This document shows positions 53,201-63,748 of a stretch of DNA of 64,000 nt, piece by piece. The stretch comes from Pelobates cultripes. Taxonomy: Eukaryota > Chordata > Amphibia > Anura > Pelobatidae. The notes below the pieces were generated by a model. It was not told where the DNA came from and searched no databases. It worked only from the letters and a program-made list of their open reading frames with translations. The position numbers and the translations under genes were made by a program. The stretch spans positions 320,410,336 through 320,474,335 of the forward strand of contig OW240916.1 of NCBI GenBank assembly GCA_933207985.1, given 5' to 3'. Position 1 is the stretch's first letter. Each line of letters opens with the position of its first letter.

Positions 53201-56200
53201 GGTGGGGGCACCCTCAGGGCACTATAGTGCCAGGAAAACGAGTATGTTTTCATGACACTATAGTGGTCCTTTAAGACATTTTTTTTTTATTAGATCTTAG
53301 ACATTATGTCCTCTGCAAGAGAGATAGGCAGGGCATTTGCATGACTTTCTTTTCCCATATTAGTGCTTACCTTAGACTAGCAGACTGTTTCTTATACAGA
53401 TTAGGTGCCTTTGAAGGCACAGCTTGGCAACTCACAGTATGATCGGTGAACAGCACTATTTGGGAAAGGAGTCATGCATTGAACAATCCGATTTTTGTAT
53501 CTGACAAGAGATTTTCAGGCTGAGTTCCTCTCCTATAGAGTGTATAACCTAGCACAGTTACACTGATAGTTCCCTTCAAGGGAAACTGATACAATATTAT
53601 ACTAAACTATAGTTCGTGGTTATATTTTACTCCATTGATACTTTGTGTCTTTTGGAATTGCCAGCTTCATTTTCACTGGCATTTCTAAATTTACACTAAT
53701 TACTTACACTTGGACTCATGCTGGAATCTCAGAAACAATTAGGATTATTCTACAATAGTCCCTTTTTTATTTTCTTTGTACATTTTTCTTTTTATCCTTT
53801 GTTCTACACTTTTAATAGTTTTAGAAGTTAATAATTTTTGGTTTATTTGCGGATTTTCAACGGCAAGCTTTTAAGCAAATTTATTAAAATGTTATGTTTT
53901 AACTAATTGACACCTGTAGGCAAGCACTTTTTTGTTTAATTGCATTTTAATCTCCACAACATCACCACTGCCGAGAAATGCATGTTCTGGGTGTGCCCCT
54001 AATTCCCTTTTTATCCTCTGTTCAGAACAGAATACTATTCTTAAAGGAAGACTATTCTGTCAGGGCTACGAATGTGAATTCCTAATGTTATAGTGCCCTG
54101 TTACAGCATAAACAGAGAACCGTCTAATGAATATGACGATAGAGCCTCTTAAATGGAGAAAATAATATTTTGTCAAATATACTCACCTTTTGTGCTTTCA
54201 TTACTGAAGTTGACAGCTCTGTAATATGTTTAATGGTGTCCCGAATCAACCTAAAGGAAGAAAATGAGGTTAGGGAAATAATATTCAATTTTTAAACATA
54301 ATAAAGGTTTCTAAAGCTACATGTGTGAGCTACAGATTTGAATGATGTGACATACACACCTTCATCTCACTCTCTTATCTCCAAATCCCAAGATGAAGTG
54401 GTACTAAAACTAAAGATGAGGCACAGCAGTACATTGCTCACTTTTCTACTAAAATGTTTAAAGAGTTAAAAGAAGCTGTGGCTTTTATTGTGGCCAGCCT
54501 AAGGCACACCTGTGCAATAATCATGCTGTCTAATCAGCATCTTGATATGCCACACCTGTGCAATAATCATGCTGTCTAATCAGCATCTTGATATGCCACA
54601 CCTGTGCAATAATCATGCTGTCTAATCAGCATCTTGATATGCCACACCTGTGAGGTGGATGGATTATCTCGGCAAAGATTTGTGAATAATATTTGAGAGA
54701 AATAGGCCTTTTGTGTACATAGAAAACATCTTAGATCTTTGAGTTCAGCTCATGAAAAATGGGGGCAAAAAAAAAAAAAGTGTTGCGTTTATAATTTTGT
54801 TCAGTGTACGTAGCATTGTAAAATTTAAAACTACAGTTTAAGTAACAATACACACAAAAAAGACATTTTGTATACATTTTAGTCTCTACAGCAACACAAC
54901 TGCTAAGAAATGTTGTGTGTGCCCCCAATTCCATCTTCATTCTCTGTTCAGAACAAAGCAGATTAGGACAGAATACTACTCTTAAAGGAACACTATAGCG
55001 TTCGGACTAAAAATGTGAATTCCTAACGTTCTAGTGCCCTGTTAGAAGTTTAGGTGACTCCTTGTGTAACTCTAGAAAACCTTACCTCGATTCTGTGTTG
55101 TTTTCATTCAACTGAAGTAGAAGTGCATCTGTAAGCTGCATCCTACAGAAAAAGGAAAAGAAAAATTCAGCACTAGGTAATACAGAATGAGGATGTCTGA
55201 AATACATTTATAAGTAAGGCACACAAGAGGCATTACACGTACACTCCCATACAAACAAATTTCAATCATTTTCTAAACATGCTGCACTACGTGACAATGA
55301 GACGAAGTAACAAAACCCCAGTGAATCGAAATACCAAAACATTTTAAAATGCAATAATAATATTAGATGCTGGAATTGGTTCAGAGAGCCTGTCACTCTC
55401 CAGCAATCGCTAAACTATAACTTTGAAGTTAAACAGCTGCTGCATGAGATGAGGATGCCAGGTATAGAACATTTAAAGATTAGTTTTAAAATGACATACC
55501 TTCCCAGAATTGGTCAATTAAAATACAAACCAAACGCACACTTTAATAATACACAGCTTACCTCTGTAAAACCATGGATTTGTTACGATGAGAAACTTTC
55601 ATTTTTTCAATTTCTTGCTGTAATTCTTTTGCTCTGTTAAAAAACAAAAACAATAAATGGCACTGAATTAGAGCACAGCACACTGAAAATTCATACAATT
55701 CTGTATAATGAACTGTACAGCATATTGATTCCCCCAATGGACCAAGTTTAACAATAACCTCTTTTGAAAAGAACCGAATATTGTTAAAATAACAATACAC
55801 ATTCTGGTTTGTTGAAGATGCATTAGTTTAACCCCTTAAGGACACATGATGGAAATATTCCATCATGATTCCCTTTTACTCCAGAGGTTGTGTCCTTAAG
55901 GGGTTAAGGGTTATTCCAAGCACTGTAAGCACTTCAGTCTGTGTGTTCTGTGTTTCAGTACAAAGTGCTGCATACAAAAACATTTTATATTGCTGCCAGA
56001 AGGGTAATTCTACCCTGGAGAGCGTCAGGTAGCCAGGAATTAGTTTTCCGGGCGAGCAAATGTCGATTCTGTGCATCTTTCTATTCATTCATTGGCTGAC
56101 AGCAATCAGGTGATGCTCTCAGCTAGTGAATGACCGACATCTCTGTAGAAGCTGGATGCATGTCACCTGGTGGGGACACTGTTAAATGGTCAAAACATTG

Positions 56201-59200
56201 CAGAATGGTTTGTCCTATTAACGGGCGACGCATGCTTGGCATTAGAGCCACTGCAGCAGGCTACAGTGATGAGGTTGATGATTGGAGTAATCCTGTTAAC
56301 ACAATGACTACAATATGGAAATACAATACAACCATTTCCAAAACCAGGTTATGCAAATGCAACTAATGAACAGAAACATCCAAATAAAGACTAGAATTAC
56401 TATCTGCAGACATGAAATACATGCTGCTAGCTGCCAGTAAGAGTAATGAAGCACTAAGAGGTTTTGGAGGAAAGCTAGACAATATCCTTTTTTTTTTTAA
56501 ATTAAGTATATGTAAAAAAATCAGAAAGACTCATCCCTACCTTTAGTATATGTCAGGACCATTCAGCCATATACATTAACCTTGGGTCAGTTAGTCTCTA
56601 GGGTCCTCCCTGAACAGAAGAAGGAAAGTCCATAGAGAGATACTTTGCAAACACTGCCTGACGGATCCTGTTATATATTAAAGGTGGCAATGAGTTTCTC
56701 TCTTTTTTTATACATCTACTTCATTAAAAAAAAAAAAAAAAAATATTTCCTTTCAATAGCTGAAAGGATTGTTAGATTAAAATATTAGAGTCACAATAAG
56801 GTTAGATTAGACGTTACAGATAAAAACAGCACAAACCTCTGAGCTATTTTTATGGCTTATACATGCGGCTGAAATGCAATTCCAGTTACACATTTTATTT
56901 TTGAAGAATGTCACTAATTGTGAATCATCAACTTACACACTCGGGGCTCAATTTGAACAGAAAGTGACCCACACCTGGTCAGCTGTTCAAGCTGATGTCA
57001 GCTTGGAATTATTAAGCAGGTCACGCTGCACGATTCTACAATTAGAATGCGACCAGTTACAGGAGATGATCAAATGAATCGCAGTAGAAGAACTGGATTA
57101 AAAAAAAATAAAAATGCAATGGGATGTTGTGACGAGAGCAATCTCACCACATTGCATTGAAGGAGCCTGGTTGCCAACCTGCTCCCTTTAGACTATGGCC
57201 CCGTGTTGATATGCTTGATTTTCCCCTGCAAAGACACGAAAGCCGGGTCATTCGGTGCTTGCCCTGTTTGAGTGGTGATACCCCATATAGCTATGCCATG
57301 GAGCCCATTCGTATAATGAAAGACTATGGGAAAGACTGTGGCTCCATGGCAATTGAACTGTTTGTGTGCTTTGAGCGCCATTCAGTAATAATGTGCGCTC
57401 AGATCTGAGCTATCTGGGGATATGTTGAATGTATCTGGTTTATGCAATGGCTGCACAGTTATATATTTTTATGGTCTTTTGCTGCCATGTGTTCAATGGA
57501 GTTTTGCCTCTGTACTTGGAGATAATTGGATTACTTCCCAATTATCTCCAGGATAGAAGACTCTGTGGAACTGGTTTTGGGCAGAAAAGCAATGCTTCAT
57601 TTGGTCACAAATGACTACGATCTATCTTTTGAACCACTGGACCAATTTGTATGATTTTGACGTATGTTTGTATTTGGAGTATAAAGAAAAAACGATTATA
57701 AATAGGATGGCGCAAATGAGAGATGTATCTTAGTACATGCAGCAACCAACAAAAAAAAAATCCTGGTAAAACGATTTGAACATAAAATAACTTACAGTAG
57801 TGATGGTGCGCAACAACAAAAAATCTTATTCATTATGGACCTCTTATAGAGAGTGAAAGTAACCCTGTGTACATGAAATGAGGTGTTTACAGAGTGGAAA
57901 TATTATAAATAATTAAAAAACAAACAGTGGTTGTGGTAAAACAAAGCACAATCTGTAGGTATACTTGCAAACATGGAAATCACTCTGACACCTATTAAGG
58001 AGACAAAAACAGAAAGAGCTCCTAGTGCAGCATAGTAATTCACTTATAAATATATAAAATAAAGCAAACAGAGGTGCCCTTTAGGTGTTACACTCACAAG
58101 ATTGGAGTGGTAAAAGCACCACTCGTTGCTATAGCACTCAGGAAGGATCAGCCCCTAGAGTGCGTGGGATCCGTGGAAAGGAAGCTTGCAATCCGGATCT
58201 CAGGTAAGTATACTTTATTAATAGCAATTAAAAAACAGCAAAACTTGTTGTGGAGATAGTTAGTCCGCTCACCAGCCTCAGGAAACCGCAAAGAAAGTTC
58301 CATATACTCATGTAATGTAAAAAAATCTTCCGGCTGCTATCCTGGCTGCTGTTGCCGACTGTCTCCAAATCACTTCCTGGTTCCGGGTCCGTAATACATT
58401 TCGCCCCACCTACAGGGCTTTGTCAGAGTGATTTCCGTGTTTGCAAGTATACCTACAGATTGTGCTTTGTTTTATCACAACCACTGTTTGGTTTTTAAAG
58501 ATTTATAATATTTCCACTCTGTAAACACCTCATTTCATGTACACAGGGTTACTTTCACTCTCTATAGGAGGCCATAGTGAATACGATTTTTTGTTGTATT
58601 TGGAGTATGCTGCTTCTGAAAATGTAAGAATTTTATGTGAATGTGATGCATACTTTTAAAGTTATGAATAATGTGGGAAAACTGTATTTCTCGGCTTGTG
58701 ATAATTACATTAACCCATTGTGTAAGGTAATTGTATCACAGGCAGAGGGGAGGATTTTGTGTGGGAGTGTGAGTGTATTTTTCGTGTTTATTGATTGTTT
58801 TCCAAAACCCTTTGGGTGGTACTAATGTGTAAGAATGTGTACATAAGAACAATAAACCCACAGCTCTGTCTGTTCACTGCTTGACCCTCAACACGGAGCT
58901 TTGTCTCGTTCTTGGGGAGGATTTATTGTATGCCGTTTCAGTTCGACTGCTAGGAGTGTAAACCTTTCGTATGGTTTTTCCTATTCGGCTGTTTACAGCA
59001 TTCGTATGGTTCTGGTTCGGCTGTTTACAGCATTCATATGCTTCTCCGGTTCGGTGGATTGGTGTCTACAGTAGATGTGCCTGTGTCTCTGGAAGGGGAA
59101 GATCTACTAAACAGAGGTTTAACCCTTTTATGCCTGGGGGTGCTGTTACAGATGTCTACCAGTGCTATTCACTCAAGTGTTAATTGTATAAAAATTTAAG

Positions 59201-60150
59201 TCAAGATAGCCAAAGAACTTTCCAACGAAGCCATGGCACCTTACTCTTTACAATTCCAAACAATGGCAGCTTTAGTTAATATTCATGTTTGAGGGAGGAA
59301 ACGGATTTCTTTGCAAGTATATTAGTCAATTAAAATATATAGGAAACCTACTGCAATGGTTCAGCTATATAACATGCAATCATTTCTAATAAGCACTTGA
59401 CTGTACAAATCATTACCGTAATAATTTAAATAACTTACATCTCACCCAACCGCTGTTCAGGATATGAATCGGAGGAAGCTTCACCTGTAATAAAATAATA
59501 ACGAGGCCATGTGTAACAATCACAAATTCAGCTCAGTTTGTGAAATCTGCAGTCTCTTGCTAAAGCAGCTTGCAATGCCACAGCAGCATTAAAATGTATC
59601 CAAGGCAAACTGTTGTACAAATAATAAAAAATGTTCTCTTGGGAAATCACATGCTTATATCGGATGGTTTTTTAATTTCAAGGTGCACTTTTCATGACTT
59701 TAAAGATAATTCAGTATATCTGCATATTTGGAATAGTTAAAAATAAAAATAAAATAAATACAAATCTAAATTAAATGATGTGTCAGGTCACCTCATATGA
59801 CAATCAAAGCTGTTGATGAAGCAATATAAATCAGCTTGCAATACGTTCGCTAAGCCATGACCTGAAAAACTAATTTCAGGCTAAAAGAGCCGAGCTGTGA
59901 CTAGCAGAGTTTCAGAAAGTATCCAATTCAGCTACTTTGGCCTAACGTTTGTCATCCTGTTTTCAGCTATAATTCAAGGTTTTGGGCATATATTACAGTT
60001 TCATCAATGTGTTCTATTGATGACACATTCACACAGAGCCTCATTTTGTACTCTATCACACACACACAATGTTATTTTAATTACAGAAGCTTACATGCTA
60101 GAACCATGGAACGGAGCTCATGATGCTGATGTTTCACTTGGTCTCTGATT
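50179..60150 (-). CDS. CENPH: Centromere protein H, partial (first exon not in window), 8 exons
   Basis: CENP-H is a coiled-coil subunit of the constitutive centromere-associated network (CENP-H/I/K/M group) that links CENP-A chromatin to the outer kinetochore. The exons (minus strand) are 60150-60095, 59484-59439, 55633-55562, 55142-55086, 54250-54187, 52327-52276, 51644-51484 and 50271-50179: 601 nt, with all phases matching. Landmarks in order: QVKHQHHELRSMVL, AKELQQEIEKMKVSHRNKSM, LTDALLLQLNENNTE, IKHITELSTSVMKAQK, ETRQLEEKLNEVKRKRL, NTTTVIQNVFQ, HLILASRVNWADDPNLRDIV and LNLEKNPNKL. The VNWA(D/E)DP block near the C-terminus and the LEEKL block are conserved with human (247 residues). About 40-50 N-terminal residues are missing; their exon must lie in or beyond the gap at 63585. 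Confidence 0.94.
51235..51395 (+). mobile_element. Diverged copy of the satellite-bearing dispersed element
   Basis: GATTGTAAGCTCACTGCTAT at the left and TTGTACAGCGCTGTGGAATA followed by GTGGTGCTTTATAG and AATAAATAAATAG at the right match the body and tail at 30791-30900, but without any tandem expansion. It shows the unexpanded form. Confidence 0.6.
51484..51644 (-). CDS. CENPH: CENPH exon
   Basis: Longest exon, coding FKELGCDLLTQIHSIEKNRH through LLETEQNTTTVIQNVFQ. Acceptor ATCTGCAG, donor GTAACT. Confidence 0.94.
52276..52327 (-). CDS. CENPH: CENPH exon
   Basis: Codes ETRQLEEKLNEVKRKRL. The acceptor reads CCTAAG after a long pyrimidine run, an AAG 3' splice site. Donor GTAAAT. Confidence 0.9.
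52949..53274. mobile_element. T2-like MITE nested in the foldback
   Basis: TTAA-bounded; TTAAAGGACCACTATAGG on the left and CTATAGTGGTCCTTTAA on the right. Same subfamily as 12470 and 18979. Confidence 0.78.
53404..53742. mobile_element. 339-bp insertion in foldback right arm
   Basis: Absent from the left arm. Flanked by GATTA at 53399-53403 and 53743-53747. No open frame; family unknown. Confidence 0.6.
54187..54250 (-). CDS. CENPH: CENPH exon
   Basis: Codes LIRDTIKHITELSTSVMKAQ and K. Acceptor CCTTTAG, donor GTGAGT. Confidence 0.93.
54476..54807. mobile_element. Tc1/mariner terminal fragment with triplicated segment
   Basis: The right part (GAGAGAAATAGGCCTTTTGT, GTTCAGCTCATGAAAAATGG, GTGTTGCGTTTATAATTTTG TTCAGTGTA) is the well-known terminal region of a vertebrate Tc1-like transposon. 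Before it a 46-bp segment starting CACACCTGTGCAATAATCAT is repeated three times without change (54505-54642). No transposase is left. Confidence 0.7.
55086..55142 (-). CDS. CENPH: CENPH exon
   Basis: Codes MQLTDALLLQLNENNTES. Acceptor TTCTGTAG, donor GTAAG. Aligns with the human RMRLSTAL region. Confidence 0.92.
55562..55633 (-). CDS. CENPH: CENPH exon
   Basis: Codes AKELQQEIEKMKVSHRNKSM and VLQ, heptad-like coiled coil. Acceptor TTAACAG, donor GTAAG. Confidence 0.93.
55828..55906. mobile_element. 79-bp MITE with perfect 19-bp inverted ends
   Basis: TTAACCCCTTAAGGACACA at 55828-55846 is exactly mirrored by TGTGTCCTTAAGGGGTTAA at 55888-55906. Its short interior holds a second small palindrome (TGATGGAA..TTCCATCA). 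In a CENPH intron. Confidence 0.8.
57683..58593. mobile_element. Foldback insertion with 15-bp target duplication
   Basis: TTGTATTTGGAGTAT occurs at 57668-57682 and again at 58594-58608, enclosing the insert. The arms at about 57814-57990 and 58421-58596 are inverted copies (TGTACATGAAATGAGGTGTT against AACACCTCATTTCATGTACA). The right arm therefore runs to the edge, while about 130 bp precede the left arm. A hammerhead-like hairpin lies on the minus strand at 58396-58426. A 15-bp duplication fits target-primed integration (LINE, SINE or Penelope-like) better than cut-and-paste. Confidence 0.75.
58396..58426 (-). ncRNA. Hammerhead-ribozyme-like hairpin (degenerate)
   Basis: The minus strand reads CTGACAA, then stem AGCCC...GGGGC, then GAAATG. 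The arrangement is that of a hammerhead core (CUGANGA, stem II, GAAA), but the G8 position is A, so activity is unlikely. It abuts the inner end of the foldback arm. Confidence 0.3.
59439..59484 (-). CDS. CENPH: CENPH exon
   Basis: Codes EASSDSYPEQRLGE with split codons at both ends. Donor GTAAGT. Weakly conserved, but the phase fits both neighbours. Confidence 0.82.
60095..60150 (-). CDS. CENPH: CENPH exon (first visible)
   Basis: Codes IRDQVKHQHHELRSMVLA with split codons on both sides (phase in 2, out 1). Acceptor TTTTGCAG, donor GTAAGC. The incoming phase shows that an upstream coding exon exists. Confidence 0.88.
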
Positions 60151-60529
60151 CTGCAAAAGAAAAACACACAATGAGCAATTAAACGCGTGCAGACAATGTT
60201 CTAGAAATTCTAAAATGATGTGATTATGGAAGATTACCGCAAACTTAAACAAATCTGAAAGAGTCTAGAAGCCATGACTATTGTCAGACATTGTAACCTG
60301 GTACAGCGAACACAGTGCAGGGCACAGTGGTCACTATACAGGGTACAATGCGGGGCACAGTGAGCACTATACGGTTACAGAAAGTACTATACAGAGCACA
60401 GCCAGTTAGTATATTAGTATTTTGTCATGGCATCTACTGTCTCTAGTAGTGAGCGGTATTAGATCTGTATTGTTTCTATTGATTAGTGGCATTAGAGGCG
60501 TCTATGGATTAGCAGCATTAGAGGTGTGT

Positions 60530-60985
60530 GTTTGTGTAGTGTGTGTATATAAAGCAGTGTGTTTGTGTAGTGTGTGTATATAATGCAGTGTGTTTGTGTA
60601 GTGTGTTTATATAATGCAGTGTGTTTATATAATGCACACTACACAAACACACTGCATTATATACACACACTCTGCATTATATAAACACACAACATTCACT
60701 ATACACACACACTCTGCATTCATTATATACACACACACTTTGCATTTAGTATATACAGCATTCACTTTACGCACACTACCCACACACTACACAAACACTC
60801 TGCTTTCATTATATACACACTACACTAATACACACTGCATCCACTACACAAACACACATTACATCCTCCGCACACACTACACAAATACACACTGCATCCA
60901 CAACACACACTACACAAACACACACTGCATCCACTACACAAACACACACAGCTCCCCTGTCACACTGCATCCACTACACGTGGCA
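60530..60985. repeat. TG/CA microsatellite with inverted halves
   Basis: GTGTGTTTGTGTAGTGTGTG-type units (60530-60635) turn at about 60635 into CACACTACACAAACACACTG-type units (to 60985), so the block is also a palindrome around GTTTATATAATGCACAC. In CENPH intron sequence upstream of the first visible exon. Confidence 0.85.
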
Positions 60986-61139
60986 TGTATATTTTGTGCA
61001 TTTACCTTTAGAAATTGGTTTTATTTTCCAAAATGGTAAATGTACAGAATATCGGCAAATTATATCGGCTATCGGCCTGAAAGTTCAAAGAATATCGGTA
61101 TCGGTAACGGCTCTAAAAAAATCAATATCGGTCGATCCC

Positions 61140-61775
61140 TTCCCTTAATAATGTGCGCTCAGACCTGAGCTATCTGGGGATATGTAGAACATATATGTTT
61201 TATGTACTGAATGTAACTGTAGGTAAATTTATGTATTTTACTGTTTGTTTTCTGCCATGTGGTTAATGGAGTTTTGCCTCTGTCTTTGGAGATAATTGAA
61301 TTACTTCCCAATTATCTCCAGGGCAGAGAGGAGGGATTGTGATGCATTGTGGGATGGTTGAAATGTGTAAGTCTGTGATTGGTCCTTTTATCCTTTGTGT
61401 CCCAGTCTCCCATTTGGTCCCCTAGGGGAGTGTCCAACAGGTGGGAGACCTGCATAAAAGCCGGGCAGTTAGCCCCAGTAAATCAGTTCCTGCTTAATCC
61501 TCAAAGTGAAATGTCGTCTCATTATTGGGGGAGGATTTACTGTATGCTGTTAGAGACTGATTGCCAGGAGTGTAAGCCGCTTGGGGGCTTTTCCTGCTAG
61601 CAGCTATTCGTGTGTCTCCGTTTCGGATATTCCCTTGGTTGCAGTTCGGGAGTTGGTGAATTCGTGGATTTACAGTTCAGGAGATTGGTGCTTACAGTAG
61701 CTGTCTGTGCAGCTGAAAAAGGGGAATATCACCTATACTGTTTTTAACCTCTTTTGGGCAAAACTGTCCATTACA
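61140..61775 (+). repeat. 5'-truncated LTR of the GATGT-type family
   Basis: AATAATGTGCGCTCAGACCT onward matches the solo LTR at 57388-59150 in order, including the hairpin at 61285-61322 and the end CCATTACA. It lacks the first ~260 bp of that LTR. Upstream is a small repeat rich in ATATCGGTATCGG. Confidence 0.7.
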
Positions 61776-61966
61776 GCTAATACTGCTATTACAACGGCTG
61801 CTGGAGATAATACAATAACGCTGTGTATTGATTAGCAGCATTAGCTGTGTATTGATTAGCTATATATTGACTAGCAGCATTAGCTGTGTAATATAGAGCT
61901 AATACTGCTAATCAATATACAGCATTATTTTATTATCTCCAGCAGCCGTTGTAATAGCGGCATTGG
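61776..61966. repeat. Foldback at the head of the 28-bp array
   Basis: GCTAATACTGCTATTACAAC followed by GGCTGCTGGAGATAATA is mirrored by TATTATCTCCAGCAGCC and GTTGTAATAGCGGCATTGGC about 130 bp later. The middle carries TGTATTGATTAGCAGCATTA, the same words that build the arrays to the right. Confidence 0.75.
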
Positions 61967-62489
61967 CTGTGTATATATTGGTTGGCGGCATTGGCTGTGT
62001 ATATATTGGTTGGCGGCATTGGCTGTGTATATATTGGTTGGCGGCATTGGCTGTGTATATATTGGTTGGCGGCATTGGCTGTGTATATATTGGTTGGCGG
62101 CATTGGCTGTGTATATATTGGTTGGCGGCATTGGCTGTGTATATATTGGTTGGCGGCATTGGCTGTGTACATATTGGTTGGCGGCATTGGCTGTGTATAT
62201 ATTGGTTGGCGGCATTGGCTGTGTACATATTGGTTGGCGGCATTGGCTGTGTACATATTGGTTGGCGGCATTGGCTGTGTACATATTGGTTGGCGGCATT
62301 GGCTGTGTACATATTGGTTGGCGGCATTGGCTGTGTACATATTGGTTGGCGGCATTGGCTGTGTACATATTGGTTGGCGGCATTGGCTGTGTACATATTG
62401 GTTGGCGGCATTGGCTGTGTACATATTGGTTGGCGGCATTGGCTGTGTACATATTGGTTGGCGGCATTGGCTGTGTACATATTGATTAG
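61957..62489. repeat. 28-bp tandem array
   Basis: About 19 units of TTGGCTGTGTATATATTGGT TGGCGGCA; units change from GTATATATT to GTACATATT near 62168, with one switch back. Long frames on both strands are repeat artefacts. Confidence 0.95.
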
Positions 62490-63584
62490 CGGTATTGGCT
62501 GTATATATTGATTAGCAGCATTGGCTGTATATATTGATTAGCAGCATTGGCTGTATATATTGATTAGCAGCATTGGCTGTATATATTGATTAGCAGCATT
62601 GGCTGTATATATTGATTAGCAGCATTGGCTGTATATATTGATTAGCAGCATTGGCTGTATATATTGATTAGCAGCATTGGCTGTATATATTGATTAGCAG
62701 TATTGGCTGTATATATTGATTAGCAGTATTGGCTGTATATATTGGTTAGCAGCATTGGCTGTATATATTGGTTAGCAGCATTGGCTGTATATATTGATTA
62801 GCAGCATTGGCTGTATATATTGATTAGCAGCATTGGCTGTATATATTGATTAGCAGCATTGGCTGTATATATTGATTAGCAGCATTGGCTGTATATATTG
62901 ATTAGCAGCATTGGCTGTATATATTGATTAGCAGCATTGGCTGTATATATTGATTAGCAGCATTGGCTGTATATATTGATTAGCAGCATTGGCTGTATAT
63001 ATTGATTAGCAGCATTGGCTGTATATATTGATTAGCAGTATTGGCTGTATATATTGATTAGCAGTATTGGCTGTATATATTGATTAGCAGCATTGGCTGT
63101 ATATATTGATTAGCAGCATTGGCTGTATATATTGATTAGCACCATTGGCTGTATATATTGATTAGCAGTATTGGCTGTATATATTGATTAGCAGTATTGG
63201 CTGTATATATTGGTTAGCAGTATTGGCTGTATATATTGATTAGCAGCATTGGCTGTATATATTGATTAGCAGCATTGGCTGTATATATTGATTAGCAGCA
63301 TTGGCTGTATATATTGATTAGCAGCATTGGCTGTATATATTGATTAGCACCATTGGCTGTATATATTGATTAGCAGTATTGGCTGTATATATTGATTAGC
63401 AGTATTGGCTGTATATATTGGTTAGCAGCATTGGCTGTATATATTGGTTAGCAGCATTGGCTGTATATATTGATTAGCAGCATTGGCTGTATATATTGAT
63501 TAGCAGCATTGGCTGTATATATTGATTAGCAGCATTGGCTGTATATATTGATTAGCACCATTGGCTGTATATATTGATTAGCAG
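62490..63584. repeat. 26-bp tandem array running into the gap
   Basis: About 42 units of TTGGCTGTATATATTGATTA GCAGCA. Variants (GCAGTA, GCACCA, GGTTAG) recur in the same succession about every 210-220 bp at the right end, indicating higher-order copying. The true length is unknown because the assembly stops inside it. Confidence 0.95.
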
Positions 63585-63684
63585 NNNNNNNNNNNNNNNN
63601 NNNNNNNNNNNNNNNNNNNNNNNNNNNNNNNNNNNNNNNNNNNNNNNNNNNNNNNNNNNNNNNNNNNNNNNNNNNNNNNNNNNN
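63585..63684. other. Assembly gap (100 N)
   Basis: Exactly 100 unknown bases, the usual placeholder for a gap of unknown size, placed inside a tandem array. Confidence 0.99.
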
Positions 63685-63685
63685 G

Positions 63686-63748
63686 CCCAAACATTTCCAT
63701 AAGGTCTGGGACCCATGGCTAGAAGGAGATACCTCCCTACCCTGGTAA
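63686..63748 (+). pseudogene. LINE ORF2 C-terminal end
   Basis: The frame right after the gap reads PKHFHKVWDPWLEGDTSLPW and stop. The W.PWL-type ending resembles the last residues of Tx1/L1-like endonuclease-reverse transcriptase polyproteins. The rest lies in the gap, if present. Confidence 0.4.

Larger units (their letters stand above)
52558..53942. mobile_element. Long foldback element with nested insertions
   Basis: The left arm (52558-52868) and right arm (53283-53942) are inverted copies: AGTGCTTGCCTACAGGTGTC against GACACCTGTAGGCAAGCACT, and GCAGAGGACATAATGTCTAA against TTAGACATTATGTCCTCTGC. The right arm is longer because a 339-bp piece (53404-53742) flanked by GATTA duplications sits in it. 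Between the arms lie a palindromic GC-rich hairpin (52889-52921, CATTTCGCCGGTAAGGCGGC) and a MITE (52949-53274). In a CENPH intron. Confidence 0.8.
57128..59150 (+). mobile_element. Solo LTR with GATGT target duplication, split by a foldback
   Basis: Starts TGTGACGAGAGC, ends GTGCTGTTACA, flanked by GATGT at 57123-57127 and 59151-59155. Without the insertion at 57683-58593 it is about 1.1 kb. It contains the family hairpin at 57515-57552 (TTGGAGATAATTGG and its complement), AATAAA-type signals near 58850 and the GTTCTTGGGGAGGA block. The fragment at 61140-61775 is its closest relative here. It lies in a CENPH intron, antisense to the gene. Confidence 0.85.

Noticed and set aside
60614..61039. 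141-codon frame rich in HYTNTHC
   Set aside because: Translation of the CA/TG microsatellite.
61908..62511. Six overlapping frames of 159-190 codons on both strands
   Set aside because: They are all readings of the 28-bp array (28 is not a multiple of three, so a frame cycles through all three phases) and carry only repeat words.
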